NCBI GenBank assembly: GCA_965196605.1
Contig: CBDAKK010000008.1
Span: forward strand, 744,001 to 808,000
DNA from: CBDAKK01 sp965196605
GTDB lineage: Bacteria > Spirochaetota > Spirochaetia > WTKD01 > G963693115
DNA length: 64,000 nt
Reading direction: 5' to 3'
Under the pieces are notes generated by a model. It was not told where the DNA came from. It worked only from the letters and a program-made list of their open reading frames with translations, and made no database searches. Positions within the stretch are counted from its first letter, which is position 1, and each line of letters opens with the position of its first letter. The position numbers and the translations under genes are program-made. Below, piece after piece: positions 45,655 through 54,334 of the stretch.

Positions 45655-46845
45655 ATGAGCGCTATATGTTTGCACAATGGCACGGTACTTACTGGCATTT
45701 CCAAATTTTCAAACGGTGCAATTTTGATAAAGGACGCATTCGTCGAAGACGTATATAACGAAGAGCGTTTTGACGAAAAGCCCTATCCCAAAGACGCAAT
45801 TATGATTGACGTGCACGGAGCTTTTATAGCGCCCGGTTTTATTGACACGCACATACACGGCATAGGGGGCTACGGTACTGACGATGTTTGCGAAGCCTCA
45901 ATTTACGCCATGGCGCGCCACTTGGTTACATACGGCGTTACAAGTTTTTTTCCAACCCTGTACCCCACGCCCACCCAAGTGTTTATAAATTCCATTGCGG
46001 AAATACGCAATGCTATACAAAACCAATCGCAGCAAAAAGATGCGCATCTGTTCGCACGCATTGTGGGAATGCACCTCGAAGGTCCCTTTATATCACCCAA
46101 GCAGCCCGGCGTGCAGTTGCCTGAGCACATGAAGGCACCTGATATTGCGCTCATGCAGCGCTTTTTGGACGAGGCGCAAGGCACTATTGTGAACATGACG
46201 GTTGCGCCCGAGCTTAAGGGAATGCGCGAACTTGCGCTTTTTTGCCTGCGCCACGGCATAGTGCTACAAGCAGGGCATACGGACGCCAAGTACAAAAACG
46301 TTATTGAGGGCATACAAGCGGGCATACTCCACGCAACGCACATGTTCAACGCCATGCGCTCGCTTCATCACCGTAACCCCGGCACGGTAGGGGCTATTCT
46401 CACACACAATGAAATGTCATGTGAAATTATTGCAGACGGACACCACGTACACCCCGAGGTTGTCAAGCTACTACTACAGGACAAGCCAATAGAAAAAATT
46501 GTGTTGGTAACAGATGCGCTCAAACCTACCATGCAAAAGAACCCGCCGTTTTATGCCAATGGTGAGGAAGTGCACATAAAAAAAGGCGCCTTTTACCGCA
46601 AGTCTGATGATGTAATGGCGGGTAGTGCGCTTACCATGATTAAGGGCATTGAAAACTTGTGCAGTTACGGAGTCTCCATACAAGATGCTGTGAAAATGGC
46701 AACCTACAACCCCGCGTCCATTTTTCGCTTAAGTAAGGTGGGGCGTGTTTCTCCCGGCAATTATGCAGACATAGTTGTCTTTGATGAGCATTTCAAGATA
46801 CTGTACACCATAGTACGCGGCGCTTTTGCCTACAAGGCTCCGTAA
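45655..46845 (+). CDS. nagA: N-acetylglucosamine-6-phosphate deacetylase, second copy
   Basis: The 396-residue enzyme has the two-metal NagA pattern: PGFIDTHIHGIGGYGTDD, MHLEGPFISPKQPG, LQAGHTDAKY, THMFNAMRSLHHRNPG, ADGHHVHPE and VLVTDALKP. It differs clearly from the copy at 9274, which has LQINGCGG at the first metal site, so the two are not a recent duplication. This one stands alone, not next to kinase or deaminase genes. It may handle GlcNAc-6-P from cell-wall recycling while the other serves a dedicated uptake route; that is inference. Confidence 0.92.
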   Translation: MSAICLHNGTVLTGISKFSNGAILIKDAFVEDVYNEERFDEKPYPKDAIMIDVHGAFIAPGFIDTHIHGIGGYGTDDVCEASIYAMARHLVTYGVTSFFPTLYPTPTQVFINSIAEIRNAIQNQSQQKDAHLFARIVGMHLEGPFISPKQPGVQLPEHMKAPDIALMQRFLDEAQGTIVNMTVAPELKGMRELALFCLRHGIVLQAGHTDAKYKNVIEGIQAGILHATHMFNAMRSLHHRNPGTVGAILTHNEMSCEIIADGHHVHPEVVKLLLQDKPIEKIVLVTDALKPTMQKNPPFYANGEEVHIKKGAFYRKSDDVMAGSALTMIKGIENLCSYGVSIQDAVKMATYNPASIFRLSKVGRVSPGNYADIVVFDEHFKILYTIVRGAFAYKAP

Positions 46846-46973
46846 GCGTAGGTACATGAAACCACCCCTGTGCCCGCTAGAAGTAGGCTTTCATATGCTG
46901 TAGACTTTATGTAAGAGGGGGCTTGCGCCATTGCAGCGCAATTGGACGAGCTTACATGCATAGGAGTTACGGA

Positions 46974-48086
46974 ATGAAAAAAATGAAGGTTGCCATTATA
47001 TACGGGGGGAAATCTGCGGAACACGACGTTTCAGTCCTATCAGCAAAAAACATTTACCATGCCATTGACAAAACAAAATACACGCCCGTTTTTTTAAAAA
47101 TACTCAAGAGTGGCAAGTGGGCTGCTATTTCACAGCAGCAGTTTTTAGATGATGCGTCTGACAAAAGCACGGCGAAAATTTCAGATGATAACATAATAAC
47201 TCTTGCCCCCGAGAGCAGGGGTGAAGTTGCACTCCTCACCGCTCCACGCAGCACCAGCACAATAGACATTGCCTTTCCCGTTCTCCATGGGTCCATGGGC
47301 GAAGATGGCACGGTGCAAGGGCTGCTGAAGCTTGCAAACATTCCCTTTGTGGGTTCTTCCGTCTTGGGTTCTGCCATAGGCATGGACAAGGACGTCATGA
47401 AACGCTTGCTTAAGGATGCAGGAATACCCATAGGAAAGTTTATGGTGCTCCACCATGGTCAAGACGTGCCAAGTTTTGACGAGGTTGTCAAAGTACTTGG
47501 CGCGCCCTTTTTTGTTAAGCCCGCCAACATGGGCTCATCAGTGGGCGTAGCAAGGGTTGATAATGAGCAAGAATTTTCCAAGGCTTTGCAAGAAGCCTTT
47601 TTGTACGATGTAAAAATACTCATGGAAGAATACATTCACGGACGAGAATTAGAATGCGCGCTTATTGGAAACAGCGAAGTGCAAGCATCCGTGCTGGGAG
47701 AAATTAAAACGCAGCACGATAGTTTCTATTCCTATAACGCAAAGTACCGCGACGAACATGGCGCAATACTCGAAATTCCCGCAGCCGTACCCGAGGCTAT
47801 TTCTGAGCGGGCGCGTAGCATTGCCATTCAAACGTATAAAGCACTGATGGCCGAAGGCCTTGCACGAGTGGACATGTTCCTGAGCGATGCGGGAGATATT
47901 TTCATCAATGAAATAAACACCTTACCCGGTTTCACCGCAAGCAGCATGTACCCCAAACTTTGGGAGGCCTCGGGCATGTCGTATGAAACACTGATAGACA
48001 CGCTCATCCAACTAGCCATAGCACGCCATAATAAGGAACAAAGGCTTATAACAAGCTACTCGGGCGGAGATATGACATGTGTGTAG
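46974..48086 (+). CDS. ddl: D-alanine--D-alanine ligase
   Basis: The 370-residue ATP-grasp enzyme makes the D-Ala-D-Ala dipeptide of peptidoglycan. Motifs are VAIIYGGKSAEHDVSVLSA, VLHGSMGEDGTVQGLL, FFVKPANMGSSVGVARV, EYIHGRELEC and INEINTLPGFTASSMYPKLW. ATG 46974 has AGGAG at 46962-46966; the frame to 46923 is not needed. The stop is a few bases before a GC hairpin of repeat tract R4, which could serve as terminator. Confidence 0.96.
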   Translation: MKKMKVAIIYGGKSAEHDVSVLSAKNIYHAIDKTKYTPVFLKILKSGKWAAISQQQFLDDASDKSTAKISDDNIITLAPESRGEVALLTAPRSTSTIDIAFPVLHGSMGEDGTVQGLLKLANIPFVGSSVLGSAIGMDKDVMKRLLKDAGIPIGKFMVLHHGQDVPSFDEVVKVLGAPFFVKPANMGSSVGVARVDNEQEFSKALQEAFLYDVKILMEEYIHGRELECALIGNSEVQASVLGEIKTQHDSFYSYNAKYRDEHGAILEIPAAVPEAISERARSIAIQTYKALMAEGLARVDMFLSDAGDIFINEINTLPGFTASSMYPKLWEASGMSYETLIDTLIQLAIARHNKEQRLITSYSGGDMTCV

Positions 48087-48087
48087 T

Positions 48088-48845
48088 CTAGTGGTGGGGG
48101 CTTGCCCCCACAAAGCGCACTTACACAAACTTACTTCCATACAATCTTCATACTTGTGCACAGTATCTAGGTCATTACTGCTTTAGCACACAGCATGCTT
48201 TTTGCTATAAGCTCCATCTCTGTGTCGCACCGTCCATGGCGCCCCCTCAGCCCCGTCCATTGGGGCGGTCGTTTGCTCCGCTCCATTTAACGTTTCTAGC
48301 CGCTCGCGCTTGTCGCGCTCCCGACTTTTCTTTTGATGCAAGTTTCATCTTTGCTTCGCTTCGCTCCGCCATTTAATAGTTTGCATCCCCTCGCTACGCT
48401 CGTGAGCGTCCTCACAGCCGCCCCATGGACGGCACAAGAAGCGTTCGCTTAATACTCGGGGGTGTGGGGGCTAGCCCCCACAGCGGCTTTTGCTATAAGC
48501 TCCATCTTTGTGTCGCGTTGCGACACTTATTTTAATTGTTTCTAGCCGTTCACGCTTCGCGTTCTCGACTTTTTTTCTTTGGTACTTTCTTTTTTTCTTT
48601 TGATGCAAGCTCCATGTTTGCACCGCACAGCGGTGCTTATGCAATAGTTTGCATCCCCTCGCTTCGCTCGTGAGCGTCGCACAAAAAGAAAAAAAAGAAA
48701 GTACGGCCATCCGAATGAATAGCGTATTTAGAATAGCTGCTTGGCAACAAGAGGTGCGAACGCATATGGCGGAGGCCTACACCCGCGTAGCGCAGCACCG
48801 CGTCTTACCCCAAGGGGGGTGGGGGGCGACACCCCCACAAACACA
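48088..48845. repeat. mosaic palindromic repeat tract R4 (mostly inverted orientation)
   Basis: Here the core reads GCATCCCCTCGCTACGCTCG (48384-48403) and GCATCCCCTCGCTTCGCTCG (48651-48670), the reverse of other tracts. Other parts are GC hairpins with loops TT (48094-48111) and TA (48464-48481), CCGTCCATTGGGGCGG-type palindromes, and polypyrimidine/polypurine arms split by an insert (48583-48601 and 48673-48693). The border TCCGAATGAATAGCGTATTTAG follows the purine arm. No supported gene. Confidence 0.85.
48583..48693. repeat. polypyrimidine/polypurine arms with core module in the loop
   Basis: TACTTTC(T)7CTTTT at 48583-48601 and its near-inverse at 48673-48693 (one extra A) are the arms found elsewhere around an 8-nt loop. 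Here the space between holds a 71-bp segment with GCACCGCACAGCGGTGC and the inverted core GCATCCCCTCGCTTCG. It shows the modules nesting in each other. Confidence 0.75.
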
Positions 48846-48907
48846 AGACACCATGTCTTAAGAGCAATAAATGTAAGAAACATTCGCAGGCGGGTTATAA
48901 TAAGGTT

Positions 48908-49426
48908 ATGAAAATAATTTTAGGCGTGGACCCCGGACTCGCGTCTTTGGGATGGGGTGTGCTTTCTAGTAGTGGAAGCAGCAGCGTAGACATACGCTAT
49001 AAAGCGCACGGTGTTATTAGCACCTCCTCTACGCTGCCCTTGCCGCAACGCCTCTTAGAAGTGGAACAACAATTTATAGCAATACTTGCGCGCTATGCCC
49101 CGTCTGCCTTTGGGTACGAGCAGCAGTTCTTTGTCAAAAACGTAACCAACGGCCTCGAGGTCGCACACACACTCGGTGTCCTCTTGCTAACCTGTGCAAA
49201 ACACAACATACCCGTGCAAAGCTTTACTCCCTCCAACATAAAAAAACGCATTACGGGCAATGCACGCGCTAGCAAGGAAAGCGTTGAAAAATTTATGTGC
49301 ATGCAATTAAACATGGACATCATTACTCCGCACCACGCTTCAGACGCGCTTGCCGTTGCCTTGGTGCGCAGTTATGCCCTAGAGCGCTCTCAAGTACACA
49401 GCGCCTTAGCAGGAGTACTCACATGA
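48908..49426 (+). CDS. ruvC: Holliday junction resolvase RuvC
   Basis: The 172-residue endonuclease begins ILGVDPGLASLGWGVL with the first catalytic Asp; YEQQFF carries the Glu, and HHASDALAVAL the C-terminal Asp residues. Together with RuvAB it resolves recombination intermediates. TATAAT at 48896-48901 is 6 nt before the ATG with no ribosome site, so a leaderless start is possible. It overlaps ruvA by 4 bp. Confidence 0.95.
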   Translation: MKIILGVDPGLASLGWGVLSSSGSSSVDIRYKAHGVISTSSTLPLPQRLLEVEQQFIAILARYAPSAFGYEQQFFVKNVTNGLEVAHTLGVLLLTCAKHNIPVQSFTPSNIKKRITGNARASKESVEKFMCMQLNMDIITPHHASDALAVALVRSYALERSQVHSALAGVLT

Positions 49427-50040
49427 TACACAGTGTACGCGGAATAATATGTGCGGTCAGCCCTACAACGCTGCATGTGGATGTGGGCGGGGTGGAATAT
49501 ATACTCTTTATTTCACGCCCCGCCTCCCAGTCTTTTGAAGCACTGCTTGAAACTACGCAGCGCGTGCTTACTTATTTGCACATAACCGACAGGAGCATGG
49601 AACTCTACGGCTTTGCTTCTGCCTCAGAGCGCACCTTGTTTTTGGCGCTACTCAAAGTTGATGGAATAGGACCAAAGGCAGCTTTGAAAATAGTAGGGCA
49701 CACGACAGCCGACGAGTTTTTTACCCTTGTGCACAGTTGCGACGTTCAGTCACTTGCTAAGCTGCCGGGCATTGGCGCCAAAAAAGCAAACAAAATATTG
49801 GTGGCGCTTGAAAACGTCTTTGTTGCCTCTGAGCCTAAGGTGGGCGCCGCGGTCGAGAAAAAACGCAGTATTCATCAAGACATAAGCGCGGCGCTCCTTT
49901 CCATGGGCTACCAGCGCAGCGACATTGAACGCGTTATGGAGGGCGTATTTTCAGCAGGAAAAACTCAAGAACAAGACGAAGCACAGCTTATGAAAACAAT
50001 GATTATAGAACTTGCCAAACTTTCGCCGGTAAGCACATGA
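49423..50040 (+). CDS. ruvA: Holliday junction branch migration protein RuvA
   Basis: The 205-residue protein has the OB-fold start MIHSVRGIICAVSPTTLHVDVGG in family form, helix-hairpin-helix motifs LKVDGIGPKAALKIV and LAKLPGIGAKKANKIL, and the C-terminal RuvB-binding domain (LLSMGYQRSDIERVM). ATG 49423 overlaps the ruvC stop (ATGA); upstream in-frame codons belong to ruvC. ruvB is not in the window. Confidence 0.95.
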   Translation: MIHSVRGIICAVSPTTLHVDVGGVEYILFISRPASQSFEALLETTQRVLTYLHITDRSMELYGFASASERTLFLALLKVDGIGPKAALKIVGHTTADEFFTLVHSCDVQSLAKLPGIGAKKANKILVALENVFVASEPKVGAAVEKKRSIHQDISAALLSMGYQRSDIERVMEGVFSAGKTQEQDEAQLMKTMIIELAKLSPVST

Positions 50041-50145
50041 CTCAATAATTCAATATTCTTGCGTTTGTCTCTTGTTTTCAAGCCTTATTCCCCACCCACC
50101 TCGTCTCTTAATACCTTACGCTTTAGTCAGATAAGGTGCTCATTC

Positions 50146-50180
50146 AATACTCGGGGGTGTGGTGACGTGCCCCAACAATG
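50146..50180. repeat. small fragment of the GC-rich repeat
   Basis: ACTCGGGGGTGTGG followed by GTGCCCCAAC looks like a decayed copy of the GC hairpin and its flank (compare ACTCGGGGGTGTGGGGG at 48454-48470). It lies in the 227-bp gap between ruvA and infB, which otherwise holds only the infB promoter. Confidence 0.55.
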
Positions 50181-50228
50181 GTAAAAGAAACTTTGACGGC
50201 ATAGCTTTTTTACTATTGCGTTCTTTGC

Positions 50229-50257
50229 TTTACAGATTTTTATCGATACCATATAAT
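50229..50257 (+). promoter_or_regulatory. strong predicted promoter of infB
   Basis: TTTACA (50229-50234) and TATAAT (50252-50257) are 17 bp apart, matching 5/6 and 6/6 of the vegetative consensus. The ATG at 50268 is 10 nt after the -10 box, so the expected 5' leader is only a few nucleotides and has no ribosome site. Confidence 0.7.
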
Positions 50258-50267
50258 AATAAAACTC

Positions 50268-52508
50268 ATGTCAAGCCTAGAAACAGAGACAAAACCATTA
50301 AGACATGCTCTTATAAAAAAAACGCCAGTAAAAACAACTACTAATTCAGCGCCTCCTATAAAAAAGAAATTCAAAATCAAGCTTAAACCTATAGCTGAGA
50401 AAAAGGACACCCCGCCGCCTGTTGAAAAAACTGAACTTGAAGGTGAAGCAGCGGCTGCTACTCAAGCGCAGCAGAACGCAAATGCAACAGAACGCGTCTC
50501 GCGTTCTGGCAAGCAGACAAGCCCTGCTAAAAATGCAAAACCTACAAGCACAAGCAATGGAGCAAAACCAAAAGCCACCTACAACGTGGTAAGTGAAAAA
50601 GCGCCTAAAGATGCCGCGCCCATTAGCGATGGTGCGCGCAGAAGTTTTAAAACAACTCGAAGAAAGCAATTTCCGGTAAAGCGAGACAAGGTAGTAGAAA
50701 AAAACATTCAAGTAAAATCGAAGTCAAAAGAGTCCGCACCTCCGGTCAATGTAGTGCCATCATCTATTTCCATTATGGAAAGCATTTCTGTTGCCAACCT
50801 TGCGAAGAAGATGAACCTCAAAGCGTCTCTTCTACTTTCTAAGCTCATGAGCATGGGCACGGTTGTGAGCATTAATTCAAACATAGATGCAGAGACTGCT
50901 CAAATTCTAGCCTCAGAATATAACTGCAATGTTAAAATCGTATCGCTGTACGACCAAACTATTATAGAAACAAAAGAAGATGCTCCTGATGAGCTTGCGC
51001 CGCGCGCGCCCATAGTAACGGTCATGGGACACGTTGATCATGGAAAGACGACGCTTTTGGATGCCATACGCCGTTCTGATGTAGCAGCAAGCGAACAAGG
51101 CGATATTACGCAACACATTGGGGCATATCAAGTGCATGCAGGCGACAAACCCATAACGTTTTTAGACACGCCGGGGCACGCTGCGTTTTCGCTTATGCGC
51201 GCGCGTGGTGCGCAGGTAACCGACCTTGTGGTTCTCGTTGTTGCGGCAAACGACTCAGTGAATGTACAAACACAAGAAGCAATAACACACGCAAAGGACG
51301 CAAAGGTTCCTATCATAGTTGCCTTGAACAAAATGGATGCATCGGGTGCAAACGCAGATAAAATCTTGCAGCAGCTCAGTGATGTAGGCCTTGTTGCAGA
51401 AGAGTGGGGCGGTGATATCTCAGTATGCAAAATATCTGCCTTAAAAGGCGAGGGTATAGACAATCTTTTAGATACCATACTCCTACATTCAGAAATGCTT
51501 GAACTAAAAGCAAACCCACAATGCGCGGCCGAAGGCAAAATTATAGAATCTCGCATTGAACAAGGCTACGGCATTGTTGCCACAGTTATTATAGAACGCG
51601 GAACCTTGCGTACTCGTGACTGTTTTGTTGCTGGCATCTACCCCGGAAAAGTGCGCATGCTCCTTGACGACAAGGGACACACCATAGAAGAAGCAAAGCC
51701 GAGCACCCCTGTGGAAGTTGTAGGACTTGAAGGCGTGCCTTCAGCAGGAGACCCCTTTCAAGTCACGGAAGATGAAAAAGAAGCCAAAGAGGTTTCCATT
51801 CGTAGGCAAGAACTTGCGCGCCACCAAAGTAGTCAAGGGGTGCAAAAAGTTACGGGAGACACGCTCTATAGCACCATAGAAGCAGAAAGCATTTCTACTT
51901 ATAAGGTTATTATTAAAGGCGACGTACACGGCTCAGTAGAAGCTATAAAAATGGCTATAGAGGAAATAGGCAACGAAGAAGCGCGCGTACAGGTTATAGC
52001 TGCAAGTGCGGGTGAAATAAACGAAAGCGACATCATGTTTGCTTCCGCATCCGAGGCCGACATCATAGGGTTTCATCTCAAGCCTTTACAAAAAATACAA
52101 AAACTTGCACAACAGCGCAAGGTAACCATACGGCGCTTTACTGTTATTTTTGACGTTATAGAAGAAATGAAGCGCATTATAAGCGGCATGCTCTCACCAG
52201 ACATTGTAACGGAAAAGATAGGCGAGGTAGAAATACGCGATATTTTCACCATATCGAAGGTTGGCACTATTGCAGGTTCTTACGTACAAACAGGCAAGGT
52301 CACAAAAAATTCCTTGGTGCACGTCCTCAGAAATAATAAGAAAATTGCCGAAGATAAAATAAAATCATTGAAGCGTTTTCAGGACGATGCAAACAGCGTG
52401 GACGCGGGATACGAATGTGGTATTTCTCTTGCCACCATGAACGACTTGCAAACAGGCGATGTGCTCCACATCTTTCAAGAAAAAGAAGTTGCAAAAAACA
52501 TTACATAA
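50268..52508 (+). CDS. infB: translation initiation factor IF-2
   Basis: The 746-residue protein has a Lys-rich low-complexity N-terminus (about 165 residues), the IF2_N domain (VANLAKKMNLKASLLLSKLM), and the GTPase domain with G1 GHVDHGKTTLLDAIRRS, G3 DTPGHAAF and G4 ALNKMDA, followed by domains II-IV with the C-terminal C2 fMet-tRNA-binding part. It directs initiator tRNA to the ribosome. It heads infB-rbfA-truB, but nusA, which often precedes infB, is absent here; ruvA is upstream instead. Confidence 0.97.
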   Translation: MSSLETETKPLRHALIKKTPVKTTTNSAPPIKKKFKIKLKPIAEKKDTPPPVEKTELEGEAAAATQAQQNANATERVSRSGKQTSPAKNAKPTSTSNGAKPKATYNVVSEKAPKDAAPISDGARRSFKTTRRKQFPVKRDKVVEKNIQVKSKSKESAPPVNVVPSSISIMESISVANLAKKMNLKASLLLSKLMSMGTVVSINSNIDAETAQILASEYNCNVKIVSLYDQTIIETKEDAPDELAPRAPIVTVMGHVDHGKTTLLDAIRRSDVAASEQGDITQHIGAYQVHAGDKPITFLDTPGHAAFSLMRARGAQVTDLVVLVVAANDSVNVQTQEAITHAKDAKVPIIVALNKMDASGANADKILQQLSDVGLVAEEWGGDISVCKISALKGEGIDNLLDTILLHSEMLELKANPQCAAEGKIIESRIEQGYGIVATVIIERGTLRTRDCFVAGIYPGKVRMLLDDKGHTIEEAKPSTPVEVVGLEGVPSAGDPFQVTEDEKEAKEVSIRRQELARHQSSQGVQKVTGDTLYSTIEAESISTYKVIIKGDVHGSVEAIKMAIEEIGNEEARVQVIAASAGEINESDIMFASASEADIIGFHLKPLQKIQKLAQQRKVTIRRFTVIFDVIEEMKRIISGMLSPDIVTEKIGEVEIRDIFTISKVGTIAGSYVQTGKVTKNSLVHVLRNNKKIAEDKIKSLKRFQDDANSVDAGYECGISLATMNDLQTGDVLHIFQEKEVAKNIT

Positions 52509-52513
52509 CCACT

Positions 52514-52927
52514 ATGCCGTCTTTTAAAATTCTTCGAGTAGAACAAATGCTCCTTGAAGAGATAAGTTCACTCATAGTCTTAGGACAGATTAAGGACCCG
52601 CGCGTAAGTTCGCATGCATCAGTTATGTACGTCAAAGTCTCTAAAGACATGACTGCGGCCACAGTGTTTGTTTCAAGCTACCTCTCAGAGGCAAAGTTGC
52701 AAAAAACCATTGACGGACTTAACCATGCGCGCGGCTTTATTCAAAAACGCATAGCCCAAAAGTACGCCTTTAAACACACGCCAAAACTGCTGTTTAAAAA
52801 AACCGAAGCCCTGAAACAAGCCGAGTCAATTATGAACATTATGCAACAAAACGCCCAACGCCATGGCGAAGACAATTCCAGCACTGCGGAAGAACCTGAA
52901 AATAACACGCCCCTGCATGAACGCTAG
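52514..52927 (+). CDS. rbfA: 30S ribosome-binding factor A
   Basis: The 137-residue KH-like protein assists 16S rRNA 5' end maturation. RVEQMLLEEISSLIVLGQIKDPRV is in family form, followed by VKVSKDMTAATVFVS and GFIQKRIAQKYAFKHTPKL. I use ATG 52514 (MPSFKILRVEQ), 5 bp after infB; the frame upstream lies inside infB. It overlaps truB by 11 bp. Confidence 0.93.
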   Translation: MPSFKILRVEQMLLEEISSLIVLGQIKDPRVSSHASVMYVKVSKDMTAATVFVSSYLSEAKLQKTIDGLNHARGFIQKRIAQKYAFKHTPKLLFKKTEALKQAESIMNIMQQNAQRHGEDNSSTAEEPENNTPLHER

Positions 52928-53834
52928 CCGCTTACAAAACACCCCAAGCAGTTTACAATGTGCCGCACTTGTCGTCCACAAACCTACGGGCATTACTTCA
53001 CACACGCTTAACAAACGCGTTGCGCGTGCCATAGGCGCAGACAAGGCGGGGCACACCGGCACGCTGGACAAGGCAGCAGAAGGGCTCATGATAATACTCA
53101 CAGGCAAGGCAACACGCCTGAGCCGCTTTTTCCTCTCACTAGACAAACAATACCGCGCCGTTTTTGCACTGGGCGTGGAAACCACCACACTGGACGCAGA
53201 GGGTGAGCAAAGCAAAACCATGCCCCCGCCAAGTCAAGCCGAGTTTAGCAAGGCCTTTGAGGCATACAAGGGTGAAATAGAACAACGCCCGCCCTTGTAC
53301 TCTGCGGTACACGTGGACGGCAAACGCGCATGGCAACGAGCAAAACATGAACCCACCCTCATGCTTAAACCACGCACAATACGCATATATGACTCACAGA
53401 TTGTTGACTTTAATACCCAAGAACACCATGCAACATGCACCTTTAGCGTTTCAAGTGGCACCTACATACGCTCCATTGCGCGCGACATTACCCATGCTTG
53501 TAATTCTTGTGGGCACCTACACGCGCTGGTACGCACCCACATTGCTGACCTAGCCCTTGATGAAGCCACAACACTTGCTGACATAGAAGCAGGCAATTAC
53601 CAACACGCGCTTGTGCCCGCAGACCTGCTGTTGCGCCGCGTAAGAACAGTGGACATTGTGCACAGCGATGATGCAAGCCTACGCAAGGCACTCATCCATG
53701 GCATAAGCCCTGAAATAATAACAAAACGTAAAGCTGCACAACTACCAGTCATGCTCTACGACACCGAGGGCTTTTTAGGAATGTGGGAGTTTGCACGCGG
53801 AGCTTGGCGTAGCGTAGTACACATGGGCGCCTAA
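52917..53834 (+). CDS. truB: tRNA pseudouridine-55 synthase
   Basis: The 305-residue enzyme isomerises U55 in tRNA. The start region VVHKPTGITSHTLN and the catalytic-Asp motif AGHTGTLDKAAEGLM (Lys where Pro is common) are clear, as are YSAVHVDGKRAWQRAK and SSGTYIRSIARDI. ATG 52917 overlaps rbfA; codons upstream (to 52863) lie within rbfA. It completes infB-rbfA-truB. Confidence 0.95.
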   Translation: MNASRLQNTPSSLQCAALVVHKPTGITSHTLNKRVARAIGADKAGHTGTLDKAAEGLMIILTGKATRLSRFFLSLDKQYRAVFALGVETTTLDAEGEQSKTMPPPSQAEFSKAFEAYKGEIEQRPPLYSAVHVDGKRAWQRAKHEPTLMLKPRTIRIYDSQIVDFNTQEHHATCTFSVSSGTYIRSIARDITHACNSCGHLHALVRTHIADLALDEATTLADIEAGNYQHALVPADLLLRRVRTVDIVHSDDASLRKALIHGISPEIITKRKAAQLPVMLYDTEGFLGMWEFARGAWRSVVHMGA

Positions 53835-53846
53835 GCCCGCAAGGCA

Positions 53847-54320
53847 TCACCCTTGAGAAAGTATGTTCAGTCCCGTGTAGGCATCCTTTTTGCGTACAAG
53901 CCCCTGCGTGTACGTTTTGAAAAACACCTCAACCACCGCGTAGACTTCCGCCTCCATAAGGTGCCCACCATAGCACACAAAGTCCTCACCGCTTATGGAC
54001 GCATGCGAGTGAGCAAACAAACCATCACCCTCAGCCTCATTACCTATGGTACTAATATTACCCACAAGGCTCACCAACTCATAGGCCTCGTAGAAACTCT
54101 TTTTTGTGTAAGTCTTACTCGGCACATCATACACCGCCATAATAACATTGGTAACTGCACCAATGGCAGTGTAGGAAGCACTCACAATACGCTGCTCTTT
54201 ACAAAAAGCAGTAATGGATTCTTGAACCGCATCTCCCGCATACAGCGAAAGTACGTAGTCTTTGTCGGGGCTTAGTGAATGTAAGGTACGCATGCTTGTA
54301 TTGTAGTAAAAACACGCCAT
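53847..54320 (-). CDS. PPC/DUF296 domain protein
   Basis: This 157-residue protein is a single PPC (plants and prokaryotes conserved, DUF296) domain: ESITAFCKEQRIVSASYTAIGAV, ELVSLVGNIS, FAHSHASISGEDF, GGHLMEAEVYAVVEVFF and tGLNIL near the end. In plants the domain sits in AT-hook proteins; bacterial stand-alone members are trimeric with a His cluster that may bind metal, function unknown. The start may be ATG 54293 (MRTLHSLSP) rather than 54320. It is convergent with truB and its 5' side touches repeat tract R6. Confidence 0.8.
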   Translation of the reverse strand: MACFYYNTSMRTLHSLSPDKDYVLSLYAGDAVQESITAFCKEQRIVSASYTAIGAVTNVIMAVYDVPSKTYTKKSFYEAYELVSLVGNISTIGNEAEGDGLFAHSHASISGEDFVCYGGHLMEAEVYAVVEVFFKTYTQGLVRKKDAYTGLNILSQG

Positions 54321-54334
54321 TCTTCAAGCTGCTT

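Noticed and set aside
46921..46973. Possible tRNA or structured RNA before ddl
   Set aside because: A TTGCGC/GCGCAA stem is present, but there is no T-loop, no anticodon stem and no CCA end.
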